A DNA stretch of 64,000 nt from Dehalococcoidia bacterium (lineage in GTDB: Bacteria > Chloroflexota > Dehalococcoidia > E44-bin15): NCBI GenBank assembly GCA_041649635.1, contig JBAZMV010000001.1, positions 62,001 to 126,000 on the forward strand. Direction: 5' to 3'. The notes under the pieces were generated by a model. It was not told where the DNA came from and did not search any database. It saw only the letters and a program-made list of their open reading frames with translations. The translations under genes and the position numbers were made by a program. The first letter of the stretch is position 1. Every line of letters begins with the position of its first letter. Shown here one piece after another: positions 16,142-24,009 of this stretch.

Positions 16142-18514
16142 ATGTCGCGACCTGGATTTGTTGCGGTAGTCTTCACGACCATATTTATGTTCTGCGCCCT
16201 GCTGGCCGGGTTTCTTGTCCTGTCTTCACAAGAAGCGAACGCGTTTACTGGCGGCGGTAACGGAACCTCGGGAGATCCCTACCTGGTTACAAACATTTCA
16301 CTGCTCCAGGAGATGAACAACGAACTGAACGCCTATTATGCATTGTCCAATACAATAACCATCACCAGTTGGAGCGACCCCTCCGGCTTCCTGCCCGTAG
16401 GAACCGATACAGATCCATTCATCGGCAGCTTCGATGGACGAGGTTATACCATAAGAGGACTTTACATAAACCGCCCCAATAACGACGATGTGGGACTATT
16501 CGGATGCATAGGGCCTACTGCGGAGATTGTGAATGTTAGCCTGTTCGACGCAAAGATTACAGGAATGATAAACGTCGGCGCTCTTGTAGGATGCAACAAT
16601 GGAGGCACGGTAACCGATTCATCATCCACCGGCCCTACGGGATACGTGAAAGGAACCAACAGCGTCGGCGCGCTCGTGGGAAGAAACTATAACGACGGTT
16701 TGGTGACCGGCTCATACGCCGCCTCCAAAGTGGAAGGGAACGACGCCATCGGCGGACTCGTAGGAGAGAATTACCAGGGGGAGGTCACTGACTCATACGC
16801 CACGGGTAATGTGCAGGGAGTGAACACTGTCGGCGGACTCGTGGGGTGGAACTACTACAGCATCGTGACCGACTCACGTGCTTCGGGAACCGTAAGCGGA
16901 AGTTCCGATGTCGGCGGACTCGTGGGATGGAATGACGACAACAGCACCGTGACCGATTCATTTGCTACAGGAACGGTTGATGGAGACTCGGATGCCGGCG
17001 GGCTCGTGGGAGAGAACTGGGGCACCATAACCGGCTCATATGCTGAAGGCGATGTGGAAGGGATTTATGACTGTATAGGCGGTATTGTGGGAAGAAACTA
17101 CAATTTTGGCCTTGTGGAATACTCCTACGCCAAAGGCAATGTGGAAGGAAGTAACGCCGTCGGCGGGCTCGTGGGAGAGAACAACGGCGGCACGGTGACA
17201 GAATCGTATGCCGCGGGAAGTGCAACAGGAATCGAGGATTGTGTCGGCGGGCTCGTGGGAAGAAATTATAACTACGGTGAGGTGACATACTCATACGCCA
17301 CGGCAACCGTGAACGGAAGCGGTCTGGTAGGCGGGCTCGTGGGAGAGAACAATGGTGGCTCGGTGATCTACTCATACGCCGCGGGAGCCGTTAACGGAAG
17401 CGATCTGGTTGGAGGACTGGTCGGAAGAAACTATAACGGCGGCGCGGTTTCATACAGTTTCTATGACCGGCAAACCACCAACCAGTCTGACTCCGGCAAA
17501 GGCGTGCCGAAGACCACCGCTGAGTTGAAGACCTTGGAAACCTTCTCCGACTCCTACTGGAATATCGAGGAAAACCTGACAAACCTTAATAACGGTTATC
17601 CTTACCTGTCATGGCAGTTGTCGGGCGGTTCCGGTACCACCATCTGGTATATTTATAATCCTTTATGTCCCCCGCCGGACCTGCCCACCACCCCGTATCC
17701 GTTGGGCGGCGCAACGGACGTGCCGGTTAGCGTGACCCTGGACTGGGCCGCATGCGCTGACGCAAATCTATATAATGTATATTTCTCTACCACCGCATCT
17801 CCTACATATCGCGGCAGCACCACCGCCAGCAGCTACATCCTGTCTAATCTGCCATACAGTACAACTTTTTACTGGCGTGTAGTGGCCGTCAATGATTGCG
17901 GAAGTACCTGGGGACCTATATGGAGCTTCACAACTGTATGCGCTCTCCCTTCCGTGCCGCAAGCGCCGTCTCCAGCCAATAATTCCACTAACTCTGCTAC
18001 AAATATTTCGCTGAGCTGGAATGCCTCCACAAATGCCGTTTTATATAATGTATACTTCGGCACTTCCGCAGCGCCAGCTTATCACGGGAATACAAGCAAC
18101 AACAGTTACCAGTTGCCGGCGCTTAACTACAGCACAAAGTATTACTGGCAGGTGATAGCTCTCAGCAGTTCAACCTGCGGTAGTAATAGCTCTGTATGGA
18201 ACTTTACGACCGCTGTTGCGCCAACTCCGACACCCACGCCTACACCAACGCCATCGACTACACCCACGCCCACTTCTACGGCAACAGCGCCCCCGGCTGA
18301 TGACGACGGGACCCCGGCATGGTTCTGGATTCTTGTAGTGCTGGACGTTATCTTAACAGTTGCGATGGTGGCGGCGGTATATATAGTGGCAAAGAGGCGG
18401 AATCAGAAAAAACGAGGGGCCGCAGTAAAAGCTGAAGGCTCGAAAAAGCTCTTCCGTCTTCCCCGACTTCGCCGCGGCGCTCCGACCCCGCCGGAGAGCG
18501 AAGAGGAAGAGTAG
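16142..18514 (+). CDS. Surface protein with GLUG repeats, two FN3-like domains and a C-terminal membrane anchor
   Basis: 790 residues from ATG 16142, chosen for the AAGGAG site seven bases upstream; an ATG at 16106 lacks one. An N-terminal hydrophobic signal (about 5-27) is followed by about ten GLUG-type repeats (GGLVGxN-x-G-xVTxSYAxGxVxG, residues ~110-440), typical of secreted adhesins. Two fibronectin III-like repeats (YNVYF...YYW-x-V-x-A) cover about 515-695, then a Pro-Thr linker, one membrane helix near 740 and a basic tail. This is a large cell-surface protein displayed outside. Its ligand is unknown. It neighbours a regulator and the filament genes. Confidence 0.85.
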   Translation: MSRPGFVAVVFTTIFMFCALLAGFLVLSSQEANAFTGGGNGTSGDPYLVTNISLLQEMNNELNAYYALSNTITITSWSDPSGFLPVGTDTDPFIGSFDGRGYTIRGLYINRPNNDDVGLFGCIGPTAEIVNVSLFDAKITGMINVGALVGCNNGGTVTDSSSTGPTGYVKGTNSVGALVGRNYNDGLVTGSYAASKVEGNDAIGGLVGENYQGEVTDSYATGNVQGVNTVGGLVGWNYYSIVTDSRASGTVSGSSDVGGLVGWNDDNSTVTDSFATGTVDGDSDAGGLVGENWGTITGSYAEGDVEGIYDCIGGIVGRNYNFGLVEYSYAKGNVEGSNAVGGLVGENNGGTVTESYAAGSATGIEDCVGGLVGRNYNYGEVTYSYATATVNGSGLVGGLVGENNGGSVIYSYAAGAVNGSDLVGGLVGRNYNGGAVSYSFYDRQTTNQSDSGKGVPKTTAELKTLETFSDSYWNIEENLTNLNNGYPYLSWQLSGGSGTTIWYIYNPLCPPPDLPTTPYPLGGATDVPVSVTLDWAACADANLYNVYFSTTASPTYRGSTTASSYILSNLPYSTTFYWRVVAVNDCGSTWGPIWSFTTVCALPSVPQAPSPANNSTNSATNISLSWNASTNAVLYNVYFGTSAAPAYHGNTSNNSYQLPALNYSTKYYWQVIALSSSTCGSNSSVWNFTTAVAPTPTPTPTPTPSTTPTPTSTATAPPADDDGTPAWFWILVVLDVILTVAMVAAVYIVAKRRNQKKRGAAVKAEGSKKLFRLPRLRRGAPTPPESEEEE

Positions 18515-18654
18515 GACACAAACTGGAGTACTTTCAAGAGTTGAGCCTCCATCCCGGTCCGGCAAAGATGAAATAACAAGAGCCTGGTAGTACGCGGAAT
18601 CTTTCATGTAACAGCCACGACAGAAGACGTGTAAACTCTTTGTTACTGAGTCGC

Positions 18655-19326
18655 TTAGAAGTTTGCCGGTGTAATCCAACCATTACGCAGGGCGAGAGCC
18701 ACAGCGTGTGCCCTATCATTAGCATTAAGCTTACGGAGAATAGCGCTAACATGGTTCTTAATCGTCTGCTCGCTGATATCCAGAATACGGGCGATCTCTT
18801 TATTTGAGTTACCCTCCGCGATGTAGGCCAGAATCTGAGTTTCCCTGCTGGTAAGGGGAGCGGCCAGGCCTTCCATAGTTTTAGTGACGCCGCGGAATTC
18901 GTTTAATACACGCTTGGCAACCTTAGGACTGGTCATCAAACTCTCATTGATGGGATATTCGCCCTTGCAGGTTCGTCTTATAGTATTAGCCAGATCGTCG
19001 GCAGAGGCCCCCTTGCTCAAGCAGGCTGCCGCGGCAGTCTTAATGACTTCAAAAAGCACCTCATCATCAGGATCGGGACTTAGCACTATCACTTTGGTAT
19101 TGGGGTAGTGTTGAGCAATCGTTCTACCCAACTCAATCCCGCTGAGGCTAGCCAGGTCGGAACCAAGCAAAGCGACATCAGGGAGAGTAGCTTCAATAAA
19201 CTCAAGCCCATCCTGTGTTGGGTCGCATTCCAATACTTCCAGATCAGGTTGTTGAGACAGTATCTGTCGCACTCCGGCTCTGAAGAACGCATGCTCATCA
19301 ATTATCACTACCTTGATCTTATCCAT
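18655..19326 (-). CDS. LuxR/NarL-type response regulator with degenerate receiver
   Basis: A 223-residue protein with an N-terminal receiver domain (1-120) and a C-terminal LuxR-type helix-turn-helix (about 155-215, LTSRETQILAYIAEG...EIARILDISEQTIKNHVSAILRKL). The acidic pair (D10, E11), S83 and K105 are kept, but the phospho-acceptor Asp is replaced by G55 in PDVALLGSDLASLSG. It should bind DNA without normal phosphorylation, perhaps controlled by ligand, dimerisation or amount. No kinase gene lies beside it. Its targets could be the flanking surface-protein or filament genes. Confidence 0.9.
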   Translation of the reverse strand: MDKIKVVIIDEHAFFRAGVRQILSQQPDLEVLECDPTQDGLEFIEATLPDVALLGSDLASLSGIELGRTIAQHYPNTKVIVLSPDPDDEVLFEVIKTAAAACLSKGASADDLANTIRRTCKGEYPINESLMTSPKVAKRVLNEFRGVTKTMEGLAAPLTSRETQILAYIAEGNSNKEIARILDISEQTIKNHVSAILRKLNANDRAHAVALALRNGWITPANF

Positions 19327-19744
19327 CAGCCATCCTCTGATAAAATCCGTTGACTATAAAGCACCTGCCATAAAATCACAGAGACAAGTCGTGAACAAGG
19401 GAAAATAGAGTCTAGTCATTATTATACTAAACCCTATCAGTCTTTATGTCCATGCCGCCATTTCATAATAAGTGTCAATATTTCAACAGTTACCTAAATT
19501 TAACTTTACTTACCTATACTTAACCACCGAAAAGTATATCCATTATATCGAGAAACTAAGACTTGTCAAATATTTCAAGTAAAAGCATTATATAAAATCT
19601 TGATCGGCTGTGGAATATGATAAATAGATACTATAAGATTATGAAGTGTACATCAAAGAATATTGTTGTGACTTATAGAACGAAATCATTATTGAGCTTT
19701 ACCTTTTCGCGAGATAGTTATAAAATAAGTGACCGGATACGAAA
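19327..19744. other. AT-rich intergenic region between regulator and archaellum cluster
   Basis: About 420 bases of AT-rich DNA between divergent genes. I found no RNA gene or convincing open frame. It should hold the promoters for the regulator (minus strand) and for the small genes at 19745 and 19882. Confidence 0.5.
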
Positions 19745-19882
19745 GTGATATTCAGGCAACGTGACCTGCCCAGCGACACTATGGAATCGGGAAAAGGTTC
19801 TTTGGAAGAGCTATGTGATATCGCTCTAGCTCAGGCGCAATATGAGTGTAAGCTAATAGCAAAGGTGTTGGAGTATGACTGA
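19745..19882 (+). CDS. Small protein, 45 residues, coupled to the next gene
   Basis: A GTG start at 19745 gives a 45-residue protein ending LAQAQYECKLIAKVLEYD. Its stop overlaps the next start as TGATG (19880-19884), which is typical of translational coupling and is the main support. An internal ATG at 19781 is an alternative start. The C-terminal half looks like an amphipathic helix. I do not recognise a family. Position suggests an accessory part of the archaellum-like cluster. Confidence 0.5.
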   Translation: MIFRQRDLPSDTMESGKGSLEELCDIALAQAQYECKLIAKVLEYD

Positions 19883-20211
19883 TGCCCAGTGATGAAGAGC
19901 TTTCTCAGGCAGAAATAGACGCGCAGGTATTTGAGGTTACGCGGAAACCCACCCCACCACCCACCGCCGGTGGCGCAGCGTATGCTCGCAAACCATCGGG
20001 ATCGTCCCCTTCGACACGGCAGGAAAACGAGTCCCTGACCGCCAGGCTGGCACGTCTTGAAAGCGACATCACTACACTGAAGAAAGATCTGCAGGCGATC
20101 CTGCTTGACCTGAGAGAAAAGTATCTGGAAGCTGAAAACCCCTTCAATTCGCCCGCTGCCCCAGGCCAACCCCAAGCACGCAGTAATAAAACAGACACCC
20201 CTGGCGAATGA
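19882..20211 (+). CDS. Short coiled-coil protein sharing a module with the ArlD/E-like protein
   Basis: A 109-residue soluble protein. A Pro-rich N-terminal half is followed by a coiled coil, LTARLARLESDITTLKKDLQ, then AILLDLREKYLEAENPFNSP. The same arrangement (LE-x5-LK-x-x-x-QA-V/I-L-x-DLR-x-K-x-x-E-x-x-NPF) occurs in the protein at 22233, so the two share an N-terminal module. In archaea ArlC, ArlD and ArlE also share coiled coils around the motor. An ArlC-like partner role is inference. It ends before a convergent gene. Confidence 0.7.
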   Translation: MPSDEELSQAEIDAQVFEVTRKPTPPPTAGGAAYARKPSGSSPSTRQENESLTARLARLESDITTLKKDLQAILLDLREKYLEAENPFNSPAAPGQPQARSNKTDTPGE

Positions 20212-20235
20212 GAAAAATCCAATCCTGATTTGCGG

Positions 20236-20264
20236 AATAAATCACCCCGGTTACGTGATTTATT
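20236..20264. terminator. Bidirectional terminator between convergent genes
   Basis: AATAAATCAC (20236-20245) pairs perfectly with GTGATTTATT (20255-20264) over ten bases with a nine-base loop. It lies between the stops of the plus-strand coiled-coil gene and the minus-strand GGDEF gene. A- and T-rich stem ends give U-rich tails in both directions. Confidence 0.75.
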
Positions 20265-20279
20265 TGTTATTGAGGGCGG

Positions 20280-20777
20280 CTACATTTCCACTCGGTTGCG
20301 GCCGTTTTGTTTAGCCTTGATGAGGTTCTCCTCCGCACGGGAGAGAAGAGCTTTTGCATCCTCACCCTGTTCCCAACTGGACAGCCCTTGACTGACAGTT
20401 ACGGCGAACATATTCTCTTCCGCGTCTTTCATCTCAGCGTTCTGAATCGTATTTCGGATTCGCTCGGCTGTAACCATGGCTGCATACAAATTGGAGCGGG
20501 GCAAAACAATTATGAACTCATCATCCCCATATCGTCCCGCTATATCCGAGCCGCGGATATTTTGGTGAATTATCCTGGCAACATTCTCTAGAACTGCATC
20601 TCCGATGAACTGGCCATTACGTTCATTTATCCTGTTCAAATGATCGATGTCCAATAAGCTAACGCTCAAATTATGCTTATAGCGCTCGGAAAGAGCGATT
20701 AATTCACGCAGTTTGTCCAAAACGCCTTGACGGCTTAACAGTTCGGTCAGTGAATCAAACCACTCGGTTCCGCTCAT
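20280..20777 (-). CDS. Single-domain GGDEF protein (diguanylate cyclase-like, GDDEF variant)
   Basis: A 165-residue soluble protein made only of a GGDEF domain. The metal and nucleotide region LLDIDHLNRINERNGQFIGD is intact. The signature is GDDEF (residues 84-88), so the second Gly is Asp. A typical inhibitory-site motif, RxxD (RGSD, 75-78), lies five residues before it. It could make c-di-GMP, or it may be a degenerate binding protein; the G-to-D change makes activity uncertain. It lies inside the archaellum-like region, transcribed against it. Confidence 0.88.
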   Translation of the reverse strand: MSGTEWFDSLTELLSRQGVLDKLRELIALSERYKHNLSVSLLDIDHLNRINERNGQFIGDAVLENVARIIHQNIRGSDIAGRYGDDEFIIVLPRSNLYAAMVTAERIRNTIQNAEMKDAEENMFAVTVSQGLSSWEQGEDAKALLSRAEENLIKAKQNGRNRVEM

Positions 20778-21142
20778 TTTCTTTATCCTTGTAGAAAATC
20801 ACCAAGACGCCTTTGCGTCTCTATCATTAATCTATTATATATTATGTGTAAAAGCGTACTCTTTTCACGTTACCCCTGTCAAGATATCCAGCCATGAAAC
20901 AGGGAGAGGGTAAACAGCCCGTCCTCCTAGCAGCCGCAACCCCAATAGCTATATTCGGCAAGTGATAGAACTCCTTTCCTATTACTATTTCCTAATCGAT
21001 ATAGTACTATTGGGTCTTGTATAGTTAGTTTAGTTTAGTTAAGATTGGTGCACTTAGATTTACAAATATCTAAAAAACCTTAAAAAATTAATAAATATGG
21101 TGACTTCGGAATTTATTGCTATATAGAGAGGAGATGATAGAG
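20778..21142. other. Intergenic region before the archaellin locus
   Basis: This 365-base AT-rich gap separates the minus-strand GGDEF gene from the plus-strand MerR-like gene. It contains a short run of TAGTT/TAGTTT direct repeats at about 21021-21041. It must hold divergent promoters, but no site matches consensus well enough to name. No open frame is convincing. Confidence 0.4.
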
Positions 21143-21352
21143 ATGTTGGAAGGTGGCGCCCAGAAAGACGGCATGCTGACACTGAATGAAGTAGCCCGGC
21201 TCCTCCACGTACATCCGAACACCCTGAGGCGCTGGTGCAAAGACGGAAGGATACAATCATACCGGATCGCCCCCAGAGGCGACCGCAGGTTTAAGCAAGA
21301 GGAAATCGCCCGTTTCCTGGCAGAGAACAATGCAAAGGTGGGCAACGGATAG
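21143..21352 (+). CDS. MerR/excisionase-type helix-turn-helix protein
   Basis: A 69-residue DNA-binding protein. LTLNEVARLLHVHPNTLRRWCKDGRIQSYRI is a classic MerR/Xis-like helix-turn-helix, and GDRRFKQEEIARFLAEN completes the winged fold. Start ATG 21143 has GAGGAG nine bases upstream; an ATG at 21134 overlaps that site. It has no sensor domain. Sitting 180 bases before the archaellin gene on the same strand, it may regulate the filament operon. No integrase is near, so an excisionase role is less likely. Confidence 0.85.
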   Translation: MLEGGAQKDGMLTLNEVARLLHVHPNTLRRWCKDGRIQSYRIAPRGDRRFKQEEIARFLAENNAKVGNG

Positions 21353-21401
21353 CTAGTAAAGAGGAATCATGAATAAATCTCTTCAAGGAGGTGGATAAGA
21401 T

Positions 21402-21446
21402 GTGAAAGAAAAGATATATATGACCAATAGGGCATATAGTTTATAG
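21402..21446 (+). CDS. Candidate 14-residue leader peptide upstream of archaellin
   Basis: A near-perfect ribosome-binding site, AAGGAGGTG (21385-21393), has no long gene after it. From GTG 21402 it opens a 14-codon frame, VKEKIYMTNRAYSL, that ends at 21446 just before a predicted pseudoknot. Alternatively the ATG at 21400 gives an immediate start-stop (ATGTGA). Either would place a ribosome next to the leader structure. Confidence 0.4.
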   Translation: MKEKIYMTNRAYSL

Positions 21447-21450
21447 GGAT

Positions 21451-21492
21451 CGCCCGGTGCCGGACGGGCGGTATCAAAAAACAGAGCCCGGC
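21451..21492 (+). promoter_or_regulatory. Predicted H-type pseudoknot in the archaellin 5' leader
   Basis: CGCCCG (21451-21456) pairs with CGGGCG (21465-21470). Five loop bases, GCCGG (21459-21463), can pair with CCGGC at 21488-21492, with an A-rich joining strand between. That is the topology of small H-type pseudoknots such as those of some riboswitches. It lies about 30 bases before the archaellin ribosome-binding site. I recognise no known class. Confidence 0.45.
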
Positions 21493-21531
21493 AACCAAAA
21501 ACAGTAAGGAAACAAAAAGGAGGGAAATACA

Positions 21532-22092
21532 ATGAATGGCAAGTTTTCAAAAGCACTGGTAAAATTTCATAAGGGTGAAAAAGGTATCACAGGCCTTGAG
21601 ACCGCCATCATACTCATTGCCTTTGTGACCGTAGCCGCGGTTCTGGCTTACAGCGTTCTGTCTGCAGGCGTCTTCTCGTCCGAGAAGGGCCAGGAGGCCG
21701 TGTTCAGCGGACTGGAAGAGGCGTCGGCATCCATGCAAGTGTTGGGCAGCATATACGCCCTAGGTAATGTAACATCGCAGCAAGTGACGAACGTCTCCTT
21801 CCAGCTCGGCACAGTGCTAACGGGTGAGAGCGTTGACCTCGATAATATCACAGTTAACATACAGGATGATACAAAGATTGAGCTGGACGTCGCTGATGGT
21901 GGTCTCTACGGATTCAGCGGCATGCTTGCCCCTAACGAAGTCGTAGATATCGATATAGACGTAGAGGGTGAAGGGTTTGTTCTGGAGCCTTACGAATACT
22001 TCACGATAGAGATCATCCCGCAGACGGGCGCTTCATTACTGTTCACGAAATGGCTGCCCGGTGAGATCGACGCAGTTATGAACCTGCATTAA
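21532..22092 (+). CDS. arlB: Archaellin (archaeal flagellin-type filament subunit)
   Basis: A 186-residue protein with a class III signal peptide: basic N-terminus, then EKG-ITGLETAIILIAFVTVAAVLAYSV. The ITGLETAIILIAFV core is characteristic of archaeal archaellins, with cleavage expected after Gly at about residue 18. The remainder is a beta-rich, acidic outer domain with sheet repeats such as VDLDNITVNIQDDTKIELDV. It should be the filament subunit, processed by the prepilin peptidase at 31584 or another one. A strong AAAGGAGGG precedes the start. Small size and the single copy resemble simple archaella. Confidence 0.93.
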   Translation: MNGKFSKALVKFHKGEKGITGLETAIILIAFVTVAAVLAYSVLSAGVFSSEKGQEAVFSGLEEASASMQVLGSIYALGNVTSQQVTNVSFQLGTVLTGESVDLDNITVNIQDDTKIELDVADGGLYGFSGMLAPNEVVDIDIDVEGEGFVLEPYEYFTIEIIPQTGASLLFTKWLPGEIDAVMNLH

Positions 22093-22158
22093 TCCAGAGA
22101 AAACGGCATGCATCTGAAGCATGCGCGGTATTGACTTAAACAGGCAATTAGCGGTAGT

Positions 22159-22194
22159 GTTAGGAGTCAGCGGGAGTCCCCGCTGACTCCTAAC
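22159..22194 (+). promoter_or_regulatory. Perfect 16-bp hairpin after the archaellin gene
   Basis: GTTAGGAGTCAGCGGG (22159-22174) pairs perfectly with its complement at 22179-22194 around the loop AGTC. No T-run follows, so it is not a classic terminator. Such a hairpin could protect the archaellin mRNA 3' end or lower read-through, giving more filament subunit than motor protein. Confidence 0.7.
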
Positions 22195-22232
22195 CATCAA
22201 AGAGAGATAACATAGCTCGGGAGGAAACTCCA

Positions 22233-23006
22233 ATGAAGACGGATGATAGAATGGCTGAGAGGATAGCGCACCTGGAAAGGGAAACCAAGATCCTTAAGAA
22301 CGAGGTGCAGGCGGTACTGGTTGATCTGAGAACCAAATTCATGGAAGACAAAAACCCGTTCGGCGCGCCCTCCCAGCCAGCTTCCTCCCAGCAAGTAATA
22401 GTCCTTCAAGCCCCTGCGGCACAATCGCCTGCGGCTGGTGAAGTAGGCCCCGGCGCGGAGGCTCACGGTGGTGCAGAGGTAAGAGAAGAACAGGACAAAA
22501 CAGAGGAACCGTCGGAAATATCTGAAGAGGTAGAAGATAAAGCGGAAGAGCCGGCGATAGCATCGGATGAGTTGGAAAACAAAGCAGAGGAACCGTCAGG
22601 GGAAAAGTATCCGGCGGCAGCGCGTGAGGAGGTGGCAAAAGCGCAGATACCGGAGGATTTCCCGATCAATGCCAGAACTTATAGAGGACACACCACCGGC
22701 CGAGAAATAAATCTAATTAGTGTCAGCGGACTGGTGAATTGGGCAGAGGAATCCGTCAAGAAACTGGGGCATCAGAAGACCGAGGCAATTCTAGATGTTG
22801 CTGAACTGATGGGATTGCTCTCGCCCCAGCTCAAGCAGATCATGATAAAGCTTATCAATATCGACAGGGAGGACGGTTCGCAGTCTGTTTCGGCAAGGGC
22901 CTTTCTCGACTCGCTGGTGAGAATCACCACACTCCTCGGCAAGGACAATCAGACTGAGGCGGCTTTGCTGTCCATTCTGTCTGAGGAGGAGGAGGAACAT
23001 GGATAA
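22233..23006 (+). CDS. Archaellum motor accessory protein, ArlD/ArlE-like
   Basis: A 257-residue soluble protein. An N-terminal coiled coil with DLRTKFMEDKNPFGAP (shared with the protein at 19882) is followed by an acidic low-complexity stretch (about 85-140). A C-terminal domain (about 150-250) contains INARTYRGHTTGREINLISVSGL and VNWAEESVKKLGHQKTEAILDVAELMGLLSPQLKQIM. The last part resembles the ArlD/E domain of archaea (an alpha-helical domain that links the motor to the chemotaxis adaptor). The start has GGGAGG upstream. It overlaps the next gene by eight bases. Confidence 0.75.
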   Translation: MKTDDRMAERIAHLERETKILKNEVQAVLVDLRTKFMEDKNPFGAPSQPASSQQVIVLQAPAAQSPAAGEVGPGAEAHGGAEVREEQDKTEEPSEISEEVEDKAEEPAIASDELENKAEEPSGEKYPAAAREEVAKAQIPEDFPINARTYRGHTTGREINLISVSGLVNWAEESVKKLGHQKTEAILDVAELMGLLSPQLKQIMIKLINIDREDGSQSVSARAFLDSLVRITTLLGKDNQTEAALLSILSEEEEEHG

Positions 23007-23472
23007 GATAATAGTAACGGTAATGCTCATAATAGCCGGCCTCACGGCGGCATTCGCCGTCTTCAACAGCGTTTACCCGGCGGTGCAGAGAAGCGGCGAT
23101 TCCATGACCAACGCCGCCGATGATATAGGCGAACGAATCACAAGCAGAATAGAAATCATACATGTCGGTTCCGTTAATGACAGCGTTGATGCCTGGGTCA
23201 AGAATATTGGCACGTCACGGATTTTGGGAATATCCAACAGCGACATTTTCTTCGGGGAATACGGCAATGTTTCCCGAATCTCTTACGGAGACGACGGCTC
23301 GCCCCTGCCGTACTGGAGCTACGATCTAGAAGGGGACTACACTACCTGGGAAAAAACAGCCACCAATTCAATTACAATTCATCTTGCGGGGGCGCTGGAT
23401 CCGGGTGTTTACGCCTTCAAGATGGTACTCCCCAACGGGATCTTTGACGAGACATCCTTCAGCCTGGAGTAA
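22999..23472 (+). CDS. ArlF/ArlG-like archaellum stator protein
   Basis: A 157-residue protein with one N-terminal membrane helix (about 3-22) whose form IIVTVMLIIAGLTAAFAVFNSVYP is typical of ArlF/ArlG. A beta-sandwich domain follows, with IEIIHVGSVNDSVDAWVKNIG, the usual ArlG-type strand motif, and ends with LDPGVYAFKMVLPNG. In archaea ArlF and ArlG bind the S-layer outside the membrane and anchor the motor; a similar role fits a monoderm, S-layered bacterium. ArlG is the better guess of the two. Confidence 0.82.
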   Translation: MDKIIVTVMLIIAGLTAAFAVFNSVYPAVQRSGDSMTNAADDIGERITSRIEIIHVGSVNDSVDAWVKNIGTSRILGISNSDIFFGEYGNVSRISYGDDGSPLPYWSYDLEGDYTTWEKTATNSITIHLAGALDPGVYAFKMVLPNGIFDETSFSLE

Positions 23473-23475
23473 GAG

Positions 23476-23979
23476 ATGGATACTATCCTGGTTGCAATAG
23501 TTGTCATGGTTTTAATCATCATGAGCGGCCTGATAATCACGGTCAGCATTTTTCAATCGGCAAACAACCTGGCCGATTCATGGAAGGACATGGAGGCGCA
23601 GTCCGACAGCATAAAAGAAACCGCGATCAGCGCCGTCGGCAACTACTCGGGAGGATTAATAGATATAGAGGTGGGGAACGAAGGCAGCACTAATCTATAT
23701 GATTATAATAACTGGGATATCATCATACAGTATCAATCCGGCAGCGCTTCCCATCTTTCCTATACGGGCACCTATCCCCCTGCATCAGGCGGGTGGGCTA
23801 TTGAAGACATCTTTATGACCGGGGGAGCGACGGAAGTATTCGACCCCGATATTCTTAATCCTGAAGAAGTTATGGCTTTATCCGCCAACCCTGAGCCGGA
23901 GATAGGCATTGGAGAGACCGTTCGTGTAGTTGTCTCAACGCCCAACGGAGTGACCTCGCAATGCTTCGTCACTAGATAG
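23476..23979 (+). CDS. ArlF/ArlG-like archaellum stator protein, second copy
   Basis: A 167-residue protein with the same layout as its neighbour: N-terminal helix (LVAIVVMVLIIMSGLIITVSIFQ) and a beta-sandwich ectodomain with IDIEVGNEGSTNLYDYNNWDIIIQY and a C-terminal VVVSTPNG. It lies four bases downstream of the previous gene, and the pair would match the arlF-arlG pair of archaea. Sequence similarity to either is loose, so which is F or G is not settled. Confidence 0.8.
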   Translation: MDTILVAIVVMVLIIMSGLIITVSIFQSANNLADSWKDMEAQSDSIKETAISAVGNYSGGLIDIEVGNEGSTNLYDYNNWDIIIQYQSGSASHLSYTGTYPPASGGWAIEDIFMTGGATEVFDPDILNPEEVMALSANPEPEIGIGETVRVVVSTPNGVTSQCFVTR

Positions 23980-24009
23980 AAGCTGATCCCGCAGGTGCAG
24001 GAGATCATT

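Noticed and set aside
21143..21352. Excisionase of a prophage or integrative element
   Set aside because: No integrase, phage gene or attachment site is nearby; the xer gene at 38880 is in a housekeeping operon.
21451..21492. Known fluoride, preQ1 or SAM-II riboswitch for the archaellin leader
   Set aside because: The topology is pseudoknot-like, but the conserved bases of those classes are missing.
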